From the NCBI RefSeq assembly GCF_018873765.1, contig NC_057925.1, positions 34,874,646 through 34,938,645 of the forward strand: a DNA stretch of 64,000 bases, given 5' to 3'. The notes beneath the pieces were generated by a model. That model searched no databases, was not told the DNA's origin, and saw only the letters and a program-made list of their open reading frames with translations. How positions within the stretch are numbered: the first letter of the stretch is position 1; every line of letters begins with the position of its first letter. A program made the position numbers and the translations under genes. Positions 19,763 through 32,334 of this stretch are shown one piece after another. Source of the DNA: Telopea speciosissima (taxonomy: Eukaryota; Streptophyta; Magnoliopsida; Proteales; Proteaceae).

Positions 19763-22702
19763 TGTCATACCCCAAAATCACCCCCTAGGAGGATTCGTGG
19801 GTTGAATCGAATATCCAATGTACTTGAGGACCTCTAAGATCAAAAGTTGTAGATACACATCACAAGCTCAACACAATGATAAAACAACAGATATGTCCTT
19901 GATCAGAGTGTACGAAAACTAACGAGTTTACTAGATAATTTACATGTTATTTACATTGTCATTTATCCCCCAAACTACCAGAAGGTATGATGCCCAACCG
20001 TCGAGCCAGAAACTAGCAAACTAGACAATATATACAGTGGACCACGCCCACCAAAAAGACTATATAACATCAAAAAACATGAGCTCCTCGCCATCAATTC
20101 CTATTCTCCAGGGACACCCTGATCATCCATGTAATAGGGGTCACACTTCTTTGAGTCCAAACCAGTATGGTCACTATAACCATTAGCCTCTGCCTCGAAG
20201 TAATCCTCCCTACTACCATCACATCTACCTGCAAAATCATCTAAAAAGAAAACATTCCACAACGGTGAGCTCCACCGAGCCCAGCAAGTAAAGGATAGAC
20301 CACACACAAGCAATCACACATACAAATAAAGAATCCTAAATGCATAGATTCAATTTTTAAACCTAATTTTCACCTAACAAACAATGCCTAGGTCCGTAAG
20401 TCATTGTTACACCAACAACTTGGGAAAACATACATGGGTCCATCACCCCGACTGAAGCTGTAACCTCAATTGTTGCATGGAGCCCAGACCAGTTCTAATC
20501 CCCAGATCCCCCAATGGGTAGACTTCGATAATCATAGCCTGGACCTCATGCCGGCGTACCACACACTCCTCAGTGACAGGGAGCTATGATCACCCAGCAT
20601 CTAAACCCCTGCTCGTAAGGGTTGTAGCACCAAGGATTGACTTCCCTAGCCATATGCCGACTAAATTGCATAGTACGAGGTGTACAGTGCTCCTGCATCC
20701 CATACTACGACACACTATACCTCTCATTTCTAAGCCATCTACGACATCTATTCTAACATACAGAGTTCACATTCCAACACATTCCACATCGAATCGTAAA
20801 TCCACATTTCTATAATATAAAATATAAACGAAATAATTAATACGACAGATTCTAACAAGAATAAATTCATACATATGCACGGTTCCAAATAATCAATCTA
20901 AAATGATAAACATTCCAAACTAAAATCAAAGCCTATCCCTACTCACCTTATTATGATTGATTTTGCGATGCCGAGTTGGTTCTCGAGTCGATTGTCGGTA
21001 GGTTCGATGACCCAAGAGTTATGTCCTATTATTTATCAACCAAACATATATGTTAGGCGGTATCCTAATGTTACTGGAGTCCTAAGATAGGTTAGGGTTA
21101 AGTTAAAATAGGTTTGGAGTTAAGAAACCACTTGACAGCAACACTAGTCTGTGTCACTAGTTGACCAGTGACTTCCACCAAAGACAAACAGTAAACGAAT
21201 TTACAAGAAAAACGGGTTTTAGAAGGGGGTTTTGGGTTGGTTTTCTCCAATTGACATTAGGGATGGTTCCCACATATGGCATTGAGTTCTTGTGACTCAA
21301 ATTGGGCTAGGGAGATGGGCAATTTGGCGAATTGGGGTTGGGATTGGGTGCATGCAATGGGTTTGGGTTCCAACTTCACGGTTTTAACCATGCATGGTAG
21401 AATCAAACTTCCAAATGGTTTAATTTGGTATAGAGGATGACAATTAATCATCAATTATAATCAAAACCGAATTGGGGTTAGGTAAGCGATCATGGTTCAA
21501 ATATGCATGGAGTAATCTGAGTTTTAATTGAATCAAACTAACTAAGCATGGCTGGAATTAATTTATAAAACCATGGCTAAGCATAATAAGATGTTAACTG
21601 ATAGTAATGCATCCAAACTAGAACCAAAGTGAAGTCTCCTAACAGAATTCAAGCATGCATGGAGAAGGTTTGATCAAATTTAGTAACCTTCCAAGTAAAT
21701 CCACATACATGCAAGCTGGGTATTTAGATTCCCAAATCAGAGATGGCTTTAGCATTAGGATCATGGTAAAGAAGGAAAATCAAGGAAAGATTTATGGAAA
21801 GAGTAAGAGTTACCTTTACAATAGTTGTTGCTTAGAGACAATGGGATGGATTTCCCACTTGAACCATGCATATAGAAGTTGGATAGAATTTACAAACAGA
21901 TTTCAGAGAGGACTTGGTGGGAAGAACAGCTAGGATGAGATGGAGGGAGGAGTGGATGATGGATTTCTTACCAAATCCAGAATTTGGTTTCCAAGGCTGC
22001 CTTTTTCTCTTCTTCTTCTTCTTCTTCTTCGTTTCCCTTTTCTTCTCTCTGCTTCTATCATTTAGGGCTATAGAGATGTGAATAGTGATGGGTTTTGGTT
22101 TATATAGATAGTGAGTTAGAGGGTCAGTTTGGTCATATCCCATTTGATTCCAAAACCGATTAATTGGCCGATTTAGTGTACGTGGATTAATTAAGCAGGT
22201 CCCACATACCAACGTTGTTGGGGGAACATTCCAATTAGATAAATGGGATGCGGCGGCAAGAACCTTGACTCGAGGCACCGGGTCCCACACTCTCAAGATA
22301 AAATCTGCAGTAATAGCAACTTTGGTCTATGTGAGTGGTCGACTAGAGGGATCCACCAGAATGTGATCTTTATGCTGCCTAAGTGTCTTCACACCTCGAG
22401 CTTTGGCAGTTTCATGTATTAACACATCTCCAACAATGTTTTCATGCCACAAATACCCAAAACATGGTCAGGGTCGCTTACCAAGAACCGTACATTTGTT
22501 TATGAATTTTGCAATTGCATGGGGGAGGTACGCATCGTTTTGCTGGCCGGTGACATACTGATACAAGGGTTCCATCTTCCATGTCTACTCGCTCAAACAC
22601 CCAACCCATGCTCCATAGGGTACACGAGGCTATGACCTCTGGTTTTGGACCTACAATCGAATTCGGGTTAGGGTTCAGGTTAAAATAAGTCAAACTGTAA
22701 CA
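19763..22702 (-). repeat. 3' LTR of the 11.8-kb Ty3/gypsy element
   Basis: Starts TGTCATACCCCAAAATCACC and ends CAAACTGTAACA on the plus strand. It aligns along its whole length with 28617-31526. Open frames inside (20101-20313 -, 21655-21933 +, 21832-22296 -) recur in diverged form in the other LTR and are not genes. Confidence 0.9.
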
Positions 22703-22716
22703 TTCTCCCCACCTTA
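22703..22716 (-). other. Polypurine tract beside the 3' LTR
   Basis: Read on the minus strand this is AAGGTGGGGAGAAT immediately before the LTR, the place where plus-strand synthesis starts in LTR elements. Confidence 0.65.
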
Positions 22717-23379
22717 CAGAAATTTCGCCCTCGAAATTTGGCGTGTCTGAGGATCTGTATAGGTGAGGATACCTTGACTGCTTTTCATCTTTTCGCCACC
22801 TAGATGTTCCTTTGTCGGGGCGACTACTTCATAGGACCTTTTTGTCTTGTATCGGCATGCCTCTTTCGTTTTGATTGAGCTACCAAGGTTCAATTCTCAA
22901 ATATTCAGCCCTCAACAAGCGATGTAATCAGACCCAAGTTTGGTTAATCTAAGACTCTACTTAATATAAGGACCCAAGGGAAATCGAACCCCAAACGTAC
23001 ACTTCAAGAAATCAACTAATCAAACTATCCCCGCGTATTTCACCCACTAATCTATCTTTCTTATAGCTTTGGGTTATGTGGTATTAGTTTATACTATCTT
23101 ACATACAAGACTTTTCCTATGAAAACTTTTACTTCTGGTTCTTCAATACCTAACTCAACTTTAGAATGAATAGGGTATTGATGGGATCACTATTGTTCAC
23201 TCCCAATTACTTGATATACCTCATACTTACTTGAATTCATCCTGTAATGTTCCATCCATTTGGTTCATGGCCATATATCTTTATCGAGACTTTGTTACGT
23301 GTCTACGGTCTCTCACCGTCCCTCTAGAATCTAGATACGAACCTAAGATTTTCTAATGGATAAGGTTCTTGAGTGTGAG

Positions 23380-25260
23380 CTTATTCAATTCCTGATAATC
23401 AATGCACATACGCATGCTTCCATCCTTTTTTTAACAAACAACACTGGCGCTCCCCAAGGTGATACGCTGGGCCGAAACAGTTACTTTCCTAGCTTTCTTG
23501 GGTAGTTCAATTATATATATATAAACTCATCACCGCTTTGAATTTGAATAAAATTTTCTTCTCTGCACACATGGCATTGGCTCCATAAGTGGACCACCAA
23601 TCTATACCTAGTATGACGTCGAAATCCTTTATGTCAAACTTGATCAGATGAAAGGTCAAGCTTCGCCCACAGATTTCCACCGGACAGGGTTCGTAGACTT
23701 CCTTCAAATTTACAAAACTCCCAGTTGGAGTGCTAACTACCAATTTGTGTCCTAAATTCTTCGGAGGTACGTTCATCTTATTAGCGAAACCCTTCGATAC
23801 GAAGGAATGCGATGCACCAGAGTCAAATAAAACGTATGTAGTTGTGGATGCTATAGATAAAGTACTTGCCATCACATCGGGATTTTCTTTAGCTTCCTCA
23901 TTGGTCAGAGCATATACCTTTCCTTGAGTCCTATTACCTTGGGGTAGGAAAGGTCGGTTAGCAGGCTAAGACTGTGATGGTGCACCTGCTCTCCGGTGAG
24001 GACAGTCCCTGGCCAAGTGTCCGGTTTGATTGCATTCGTAACATTGGAGCGGACTATAGGGTCGAAAGACAGTTGAGGGATTTATAGGTTGAGGAGATGC
24101 TTGGCTTGCTTGACTAATAGCCGGATGGAGAGACTGGGCAGCTGATGTAGCTTGACTTAGAATGGAGTAATTGTTTTGAGTGGATTGACCAAAAGTAGGC
24201 CGAGTAGTTAGCGAAGCTTATCCCGACTTAGACCTACGGTATTGTATTGGAGTAGGATTGTACACGAGTCCTCTGAATGATTTATTGGGCCAGCCATAGT
24301 TTTGGAAGGTGTTTGGTCTTTTTCCCAATACTTGTGATGCTGTCATCTTCTTTTTCAACCTATCTTCCACAATATTCGCCTTTTGAACCATCTGAGCGAA
24401 AGACTATATATCTAAAATGGCTAACATGGCACCGATATCGGGTTTAAGCCCCTTCTCAAACTTCTTTGCTTTGCACGCATCACTTCTAATGTGTACCGGA
24501 GCAAAATGAAATAAATCTTTGAATTGTTGTTGATAGTCCAAGACTAAACCTAATCCTTGGGTGAGAGCTGCAAACTCTGCTTCTTTCTCATCCCTGAAGC
24601 TTTCTAGAAAGAAGTTTTCGAAAAAGGCTTCCTTAAACTGTTCCCAAGTGGGATTGGGGTGTATCACTTCCAAATTTGCCTTTGTTGATTTCCACCAAGC
24701 CGCGGCCTCATCTTGCAACTGGAATCCAGCACAGATTATTTTTTGAGCGTCGGTGCATTCCAATACTTCGAATATGGCGCTAATCCATCGCTCGGGCTGT
24801 AGTGCATCCGTTCCAATCTTTGAGAATGAGGATGGTTGTAGCTTTTTGAATTTCTCCATCACCTTCGATGTAGAATTGTCCTGAACATTCGGAGGCATAG
24901 GGGGAGGAAAGTTTGGAACATAGTTGGGTCTCGGTGCACCCCTTTCTTGCATGACCGCCATGAATTGGTTATTCATGTTAGCCATAAGCTCATGTTATTG
25001 TTGCTGGATCTGTAACATATGAGCCATGATGGTAGTCATGTCGCCATCTGTTGCAGCAGGAGGAGGTACGAAAGTAGGAATAGGAGTAGGAGGATCAACT
25101 TGAGGGTTAGTTGAAAGAGTAACTGGAGGATCCTCCGCTACCGATGCAGGTTGGACATCCGATACGTTGGCAGAAGTGGCATCAGTTCCAATGTTTTGGG
25201 CCACGAAACCTTGAAGGACATTTCTGTTACCTCTTGTACTAGCCATGAGTACCTTCCGAG
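23380..25260 (-). pseudogene. gag, protease and a reverse-transcriptase scrap of the Ty3/gypsy element
   Basis: In minus-strand order: gag (25241-24404; CAGFQLQDEAAAWWKSTKAN and FAALTQGLGLVLDYQQQFKD), a CCHC zinc knuckle near 24040-23970 (CNQTGHLARDC), an aspartic protease domain (23875-23507; FDSGASHSFVSKGF and DVILGIDWWSTYG), then a short reverse-transcriptase start at about 23470-23380 (APVLF..DGSMRMCIDYQ-like). The rest of reverse transcriptase, RNase H and integrase is absent. The coding remains are broken at several points. Confidence 0.8.
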
Positions 25261-26887
25261 AGGATAGAGACAAAAAAAAAAAAAAAAAAAAACTAATACG
25301 CCATTGATGTTTTATACTCAAACACAATTTTCAGCATATATGTTCAAGTAGTTGTTAATGGAGGTAATCATTTCTAAAATCAGACTTTTGTATTCTAAAT
25401 TACCAAATAGAAAAGAAGACTACATTAGTAGTTACGAAGACATTTATATGTGTTTGGGTAGGATACCTGTAGGTTCTCAAAATGCAAACTGTTGGAGTTC
25501 AAGTTCAAAGTTGCACTTCTCCCAGCCACGTGGAATTATTATTTGTCATTATTCATTTATTGTTCGGGAGTAATTGCCTCGATTTGTGGTTCTATTGGTC
25601 ATATATAGCTCTTCTTGCTCTCTTAATATTCTTTTTGCTTTTTCGATGACTGTGTTTAGTTCAAAAATTTTCTTCCTAAACTGGCTCAAATACGTCATGG
25701 GATTAGAAGGCTAGTTGCTTGAGTCTCTTCTTGGCCAAGTAAATTTCTAGGTCAATATACAATATATCACCCTTTACCTCTTCAACTAAAGCAAGGTTAC
25801 CCTTGGTATACAATCCAACAAACATCGCGTTTGATTATCCTTTCCAATTCCTCTTTAGCCTTAACTTTAATACTTTCGAGCCTTGCTATCCTCCTTCTCA
25901 ATCTAGTAAACCAAATCATACTGTTAGTAGATGGTTAAGCTTAGGTGGCATTCCATTCCCTGATTCAGGAGAGTTGGGTGTTAGTTAATTAGCAAAGGTT
26001 CAAGTCAGGAACTTAAATCATATAGTTTTTTATTTTATTTTTTATTTTTTTTATGTACAGTTAATAAATTAAAAAATAGTTGTACATAGAGAAACGTGTA
26101 GAAGTAAATGGGTGTACTTTATCCTATGATTATGATGGTTAAATCATAGGGTAGATACCCCCAAATTTATATTTCTAAAGTGTCCAACTCATCCCCTTTC
26201 AAATTTTTACTGTTCTGTTTGTCTCTGGTCGATGCGAGTGGTCGATCAGAGACATCGACCAGAGAGTCGGGGACAGCTTTAAAACCCAAATCGTAAGTCA
26301 TTTCTCATATCTCTATTTTGGGTTTTGGGGGGAGAGGCTGCTCAGAGGTCGACCAGAAGCCTTTTTCAAGCATTGCCCTTATTAATCCAAGGTTCTACCA
26401 CAAGGTCCTTGCATCCAACATCAAGATTAGGTAAAAAAAAATTTTTTGTCTCCCAAATTTTGATTTTCCCTTCTCTATTGAAAACCTAATTTTTTTTGCC
26501 CTTGTTTCTTGTGAAATCCTTCCTTGCTTCTTTGTTTCCCTTCAAAGATGTTGCATATCTTTGTTCATTGTACAATCTCCATGCTTTCATCTCTTCTCTT
26601 GTTACATTCCACACCTTTTCTACTTATTTGTGTGTGTGTTTTTTTGTCTCTGTGGTTGCTGTTTTTCTTTTTTTTTTTTGAGATTTTGTTAACCTTTTTG
26701 TTGTTTTTTTTTAGGTTATAATCCATGCCATCAAGTTTTTGTTTGTGAGGCTCAATTTTTTTGTCTCTGTGGTTGCTGTTTTTTTTTTTTTGAGCCTCCT
26801 GTAATTTGTTAGCCTTTCTTGCTCTCATATGATCTATATTCCCTTTTTGGTTATAATCGATGCCTCTAGTTCTTGTTTATGAAGTTC

Positions 26888-26892
26888 ATAAT

Positions 26893-26969
<77 letters not shown>

Positions 26970-26985
26970 TATATTCATTCATGTT

Positions 26986-27016
<31 letters not shown>
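26888..27016. repeat. TA microsatellite pair
   Basis: Two long runs of alternating TA (26897-26965 and 26989-27016) are separated by a short spacer. The predicted YIYIYI frame at 26873-27079 is produced by this repeat. Confidence 0.95.
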
Positions 27017-27065
27017 TTTCATAACACATCTAACTTTCTCCATTTCTTATTATTTCTTTGTAGTC

Positions 27066-28300
27066 ATGTCTTCAAGTAGAACCGGAGGTGCTCCAAGGAA
27101 GACCTTAGCTAGCAAGCGCCAACGGCAAAAACCACTATCACCATCATCTTCATCATACTCATCATCCGAGGATGAGCCATATGTTGTTCCTACAGAGGAG
27201 GAGGAAGAGAGTGAGGAAGAGGAAATGGGTGAGTATGATGAATACCTGTTCTTGAGTTACTCAAGTTCTTAGAAATGGGATGCCTACCGTGTGAAAAAGG
27301 TGGAGAATGGTAAGGTGGTCAATATAGAGCACCTCAGGAGGCTCAAAGTTTATGAGCGTTTATACGCGTTGGGTTGGGCACCCATGTTATTATTTGAGTT
27401 ACCTTGTTACCTCCTCTTGGTTCAATACTTTTATTGCAACTTGACTGTTTCACATAGCGGGGAACACCGAAAATATCTTTTGACGAGTAGGGTCAAGGGA
27501 GTTGATATTGAGCTTACTCCATGTCAGTTTGCCATTATATTGGGTATTTCTATGGATGGGGAGCAATTTTATTTTAAGCCAAGGATTGACACTTTGACCA
27601 TCATACCAATGGAGACTCGCAAGCAAGTGTACAAAGCACTCACAGGCACCGACTGAATCCCCACATCTGAAGTGGAGTACAAGCCATCTCCGAGGGTTTT
27701 GAGCCATGTCGTCCAATACAAAATATGCCTCAAGGGAGGGAATCGGAGTGGTGTTGCCATTTTGAGGGCATATATCACATATTGCCTGCCTATACAGGGC
27801 TGGTAGGGGAGGACCCCAGATTTGTTTACCGTATTTTTTGATGAAGACCATGATGTACCACACGGGGAATCCAGGGGACGGTAACTTACCTTATGGGAGA
27901 CTTCTCTCCAAAGTCTATCGACATTTCAAAGTTGATGTACTGGTGAGGTGACTGGTGGAGAGGGAAAAGAGTTAATCAACTATGCTACTCTCAGAAGGAT
28001 GCAATTGTTTGACAAGGCCGAAAGCGATGAGGAGGGAGGACCGTATCAGAGTGATACTACTAGAGGTCATGCTTAGGCTTCATCATCACAGGGATTATCA
28101 CCACCAGTTGGAGTATTTGGTTGGGAGAGCATGATGGCTCACCTTGACAACATATCTACCCGATTAGATCAAGGCTTTATAAGTGTGCGGGAAGATATCG
28201 CTTCACTGAATAGCAGGGTGGGCACACTCGAGCAGAGGTTTGATTTTTGGGATGCCCGCTTTGGACTTGATTAGCATCCACCACCAGTCGCTTGGGATCC
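27066..28300 (+). pseudogene. Extra region in antisense to gag-pol; putative plant transposon protein
   Basis: On the plus strand, opposite to gag-pol, 27066-27272 starts with a Ser-rich and then acidic stretch (EEEEESEEEE). The stretch 27291-27656 resembles the 'putative plant transposon protein' domain found in extra ORFs of plant gypsy elements and in related proteins (FYCNLTVS..EHRKYLLTSRVKGVDIEL, then FAIILGIS). Sequence up to about 27810 continues the resemblance, and 28120-28270 looks like a short coiled coil (HLDNISTRLDQGFISVREDI). It is broken at a few points. It could be an antisense extra ORF that belongs to this element family or part of a different element nested here. Function unknown. 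Confidence 0.55.
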
Positions 28301-28599
28301 GCCTTAGGAGTAGACTTAAACCTTAGGATCTTTTGGAGTTACTAGCTATGTTTATGTTTTTATTTCTGTCTTTTGCTTTTACCAGGTGTATGTATTTTTT
28401 AATTTTTTTTCCAACAATCCTGATGTAAAAGCTTATGCTCTTAATTAATATATACATTATTGGCTTTTGCACCTGACTAGTCTCCTATGGTGTTCTTCTA
28501 CCCCCACTTGTATTAATATTCTTTGAATTTTTTTTTTTTTTTGGCTCTAGGCTTTATTCCTATTACTTTCGTCACTTGTGACTATAAATAGAGTTTCAC

Positions 28600-28611
28600 G
28601 CTCTGATACCA
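28600..28611 (-). other. Primer-binding site of the Ty3/gypsy element
   Basis: TGGTATCAGAGC on the minus strand, complementary to the 3' end of plant initiator methionine tRNA, lying 5 bases inside the 5' LTR. Confidence 0.85.
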
Positions 28612-28616
28612 AACTT

Positions 28617-31526
28617 TGTCACACCCCGAAACCACCCCTAGGAGGATTTATGGATTGATCCGAATACCCGATGTACTCGAGGACCTCCAGGATAAAAAAG
28701 CTGCAGATACACGTCACAAGCTCAACACAATGATAAAATAGCAGATATGTCCTTGATCAGAGTGCAGAAAAGTAAAGAGCTTACTAGATAATTTACATGT
28801 TATTTACATTGTCATTCATCCCCCAAACTACCAGAAGGTACAATGCCCAACCGTCGGGCCAGAAACTACCAAACTAGACAATATATACAGTGGACCACGT
28901 CCACCAAAAAGACTATATAACATCAAAAGATAAGCGAGCTCCTCGTCATCAGTCCCTATTCTCCAGGGACATCCTAATCATCCGTGTAATAGGGATCACA
29001 CCCCTCTGAGTCCAAACCAGCATGGTCACTATAACCATCAGCCTCCGCGTCGAAGTAATCCTCGCCGCTACCATCACATCTACCTGCAAAATCATCTAAA
29101 AAGAAAACATTCACAGGATTGAGCTCCACCAAGCCCAGCAAGTAAATGATAGACCACACACAAGCAACCACACATACAAATAAAAAATCCTAAATGCATG
29201 GATTCAATTTTTAAACCTTATTTTCACCTAACAAACAATGCCTAGGTCCCTAAGTCAGTGCTACGCCAACAACTCGGGAAACATACTTGGGTCCATCACC
29301 CCGACCCAAGCTGTAACCTCAATTATTGCATGGAGCCCACACCGATCGTAATCCCTAGATCCCCCCGTGGGTAGACTCCGATAATCATAGCCTGGACCCC
29401 ATCCCGGCGTACCACACACTCCTTAGTGACAGGAAGCTATGATCACCTAGCACCTGAACCCCTACTAATAAGTGTTGTAATACCAAGGATTGACATCCCT
29501 AGCCATATGCAGACTACATGGCATAGTACGAGGTGTACAGTGCTCCCGCATCCCATCCTATAGCACACCATACCTCTCGTTTCCAAGCCGTCTAAGGCAT
29601 CTATTCTAACATACAGAGTTCACATTCCAACACATTCCGCATTGCATGGTAAATCCACATTTCCATAATATAAAATATAAACGAAATAATTAATAAGACA
29701 GATTCTAACAAGAATAAATTTATACATATGCACGGTTTCTAATAATCAATCTAAAATGATAAATATTCTAAAATAAAAGCAAAGCCTATCCCCACTCACC
29801 TTATTATGATTGATTTTACGATGCCGGGTTGGTTCTCGAGTCGATTGCCGGTAAGTTCGATGACCCAAGAGTTATGTCCTATTATTTATCAACCAAACAT
29901 ATATGTTAGCCGGTACCCTAATGTTATTGGATTCCTAAGATAGGTTAGGGTTAAGTTAAAATAGGTTTGGAGTTAAGAAAACACTTGACAGCAACACTGG
30001 TTGACCAGTGACTTCCACCAGAGACAAATAGTAAACAAATTTAAAAGAAAAACAGGGTTTTAGAAGGGGGTTTTGGGTTGGTTTTCTCCAATTGACATTA
30101 GGGATGGTTCTCACATATGGCATTGAGTTCTTGTGACTCAAATTGGGCTAGGGAGATGGGCAATTTGGTGAATTGGGGTCGGGATTGGGTGTATGCAATG
30201 GGTTTGGGTTCCAACTTCATGGTTTCAACCATCCATGGTAGAATCAAGCTTCCAAATGGTTTAATTTGGTATAGAGGATGACAATTAATCATCAATTATA
30301 ATCAAAACAGAATTGGGGTTAGGTTAGTGATCATGGTTCAAATATGCATGGAGTAATCTAAGTTTTAATTGAATCAAACTAACTAAGTATGGCTGGAATT
30401 AATTTATAAAACCATAGCTAAGCATAATAAAGTGTTAACTGATAGTAATACATCCAAACTAGAACCAAAGTGAAGTCTCCTAACAGAATTCAAGCACGCA
30501 TGGAGAAGGTTTGATCAAATTTAGTAACCTTCCAAGTAAATCCACATACATGTAAGCTGGGTATTTAGATTCCCAAACCAGAGATGGCTTTAGCATTAGG
30601 ATCATGGTAAAGAAGGAAAATCAAGGAAAGATTTATGGAAAGGGTAAGAGTTACCTTTACAATAGTTGTTGCTTAGAGACAATTGGCTGGATTTCCCACT
30701 TGAACCATGCATATAGAAGTTGGACAGAATTTACAAACAAATTTCAGAGAGGATTTGGTGGGAAGAACAACTAGGATGAGATGAAGGGAGGAGTGGATGA
30801 TGGATTTCTTACCAAATCCAGAATTTGGTTTCCAAGGCTTCCTTCTTCTTCTTCGTTTCCCTTTTCTTCTCTCTACTTCTATCGTTTAGGGCTGTAGAGA
30901 AGTAAAAAATGATGGGTGTTGGTTTATATAGATAGTGAGTTAGAGGGTCAGTTTGGTCATATCCCATTTGATTCCAAAATCGATTAATTGGCCGATTTAG
31001 TGTACGTGGGTTAAATAAGCAGGCCCCACATACTAACATTGTTGGGGGAACATTCCAATTAGATAAATGGGATGTGGCGGCAAGATCCCCGACTCGAGGC
31101 ACCGGGTCCCGCACTCCCGAGACAAAATCTGCAGCAATAACAGCTCTGGTCGATGTGAGTGGTCGACCAGTGGGATCCACCAGAGTGTGATCTTTATTCT
31201 GTCCAAATGTCGGAACACCTCGAGCTTTGGCGGTTTCGCGTATTAACACACCTCCAACAATGTTTTCATATCCCAAATACCCAAAACATGGTCCGGATCG
31301 CTTACCAAGAACCGTACATTTGTTTGTGAATTTTGCAATTGCACGGGGGAGGCACGCGTCGTTTTACCAGCAGGTGACGTACTGATACAAGGGTTCCATT
31401 TTCCGTGTCTACTCGCTCGAACACCCAACCCACGCTCCACAGGGTACTCAAGGCTATGACCTCAGGTTCTAGACCTACAATCGAATTCGGGTTAGCGTTC
31501 GGGTTAAAATAAGTCAAACTGTAACA
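28617..31526 (-). repeat. 5' LTR of the 11.8-kb Ty3/gypsy element
   Basis: Begins TGTCACACCCCGAAACCACC and ends CAAACTGTAACA on the plus strand, and is colinear with 19763-22702. It lacks a small CTT-repeat expansion present near 22010 in the other LTR. Confidence 0.9.
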
Positions 31527-31558
31527 GAGGTGGTCATTTCACTCTCTCTATGTTTGGG

Positions 31559-31717
31559 GAATTTTTATCCACTACTGTACAAGCAGCACTACTGTACGCA
31601 TCGTGCGGCGCAGCAGCGGCCATGTGTGCACAACGAGCCCCACTATGCAGATATGGCCGCTGCTGCATCGCACGATGCGTACAGCAGCGGCTACTGTACT
31701 GGAGCGGATAAAGGTCC
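31559..31717. mobile_element. Foldback element, copy 7
   Basis: A perfect 9-bp duplication, ATGTTTGGG, lies at 31550-31558 and 31718-31726. Arms 31559-31634 and 31647-31717 pair (GTACGCATCGTGCGGCGCAG against CTGCATCGCACGATGCGTAC). The insertion lies 32 bp outside the large Ty3/gypsy element. The usual GGTCATTTC centre is absent here, although GTGGTCATTTCAC occurs at 31530-31542 just outside. Confidence 0.85.
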
Positions 31718-31837
31718 ATGTTTGGGCACAAGGCCACGCAACCTGACAATGATCCTCCACTCATAATTATATATGCCATCACAACAACACACATACACTA
31801 CATGATATTTCCACAAAGAGCTTTCAATTAAACAAAT

Positions 31838-32037
31838 GGGTTAAAGAACGCCACCTGATCGTGTCCAAGGCTAGGACACTGCTCCTAGACATAGCTGAAC
31901 GTGAAATAACCACCCAGCCCCCGCTATGGTGCCTGGAATTTCCGCCTTAGAATGGGAGTTGGGCGGTCATCCATGCCCAGCTGTGTCTAGGCGCAGTGTC
32001 CATGCCTTGGACACCACTGGTTAGCGTCTTTTATCCC
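31838..32037. mobile_element. Foldback element, copy 8
   Basis: Arms 31838-31925 and 31950-32037 pair (GTGTCCAAGGCTAGGACACT against AGTGTCCATGCCTTGGACAC). Flanks TAAACAAAT (31829-31837) and TAAACAAAC (32038-32046) match at 8 of 9. The centre has TTGGGCGGTCATCC. Confidence 0.85.
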
Positions 32038-32157
32038 TAAACAAACTTGGTAGAAAATGGTAAATGCATTTTATTAGAGAAATGCTGGGCACACTGCTCG
32101 TGTGCCGTAAGTAAGCTAACTTCCACTATTACTATAGTAAGACCATATATATTTTTT

Positions 32158-32325
32158 GGGAAGCAGTTTTCTATCCGGGAGTGTGGCCTACGCCAGCACT
32201 CCATGTGTCTATCTCTCTCCTCCTTAAAACAAAGGGGCAGAGGTGTCTTTTCAAATGGGGAGGAGAGAGATAGACTCATGGGAGTGTTGGCATAAGCTAA
32301 ACTCCCGGACAGAGAACTTTCTCCC
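32158..32325. mobile_element. Foldback element, copy 9
   Basis: A perfect 9-bp duplication, ATATTTTTT, lies at 32149-32157 and 32326-32334. Arms carry TCCGGGAGTGTGGCCTACGC and GTCTATCTCTCTCCTCC. The loop contains AGGGGCAGAGGTGTCTTTTC. The arm sequence is unlike that of its two neighbours. Confidence 0.85.
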
Positions 32326-32334
32326 ATATTTTTT

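Larger units (their letters stand above)
19763..31526 (-). mobile_element. 11.8-kb Ty3/gypsy element, minus orientation, non-autonomous fossil
   Basis: Long direct LTRs (19763-22702 and 28617-31526) are bracketed by a perfect 5-bp target-site duplication, GAGGT (19758-19762 and 31527-31531). A primer site complementary to initiator methionine tRNA lies at 28600-28611 (TGGTATCAGAGC on the minus strand), and a purine-rich GGTGGGGAGAA on the minus strand abuts the left LTR at 22704-22714. Gag, a retropepsin and only a scrap of reverse transcriptase remain on the minus strand. Between the 5' LTR and gag lies an extra plus-strand region (27066-28300). The ends look whole but the coding part is broken at several points and lacks most of pol, so the copy cannot move by itself. 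By eye the LTRs differ at roughly one base in ten to fifteen, suggesting an insertion a few million years old. Confidence 0.9.

Noticed and set aside
21832-22296. 154-codon minus-strand frame
   Set aside because: It lies in an LTR, includes a poly-Lys tract from a CTT repeat, and its counterpart in the other LTR has a different length.
26873-27079. 68-codon frame of alternating Tyr and Ile
   Set aside because: Translation of a TA microsatellite.
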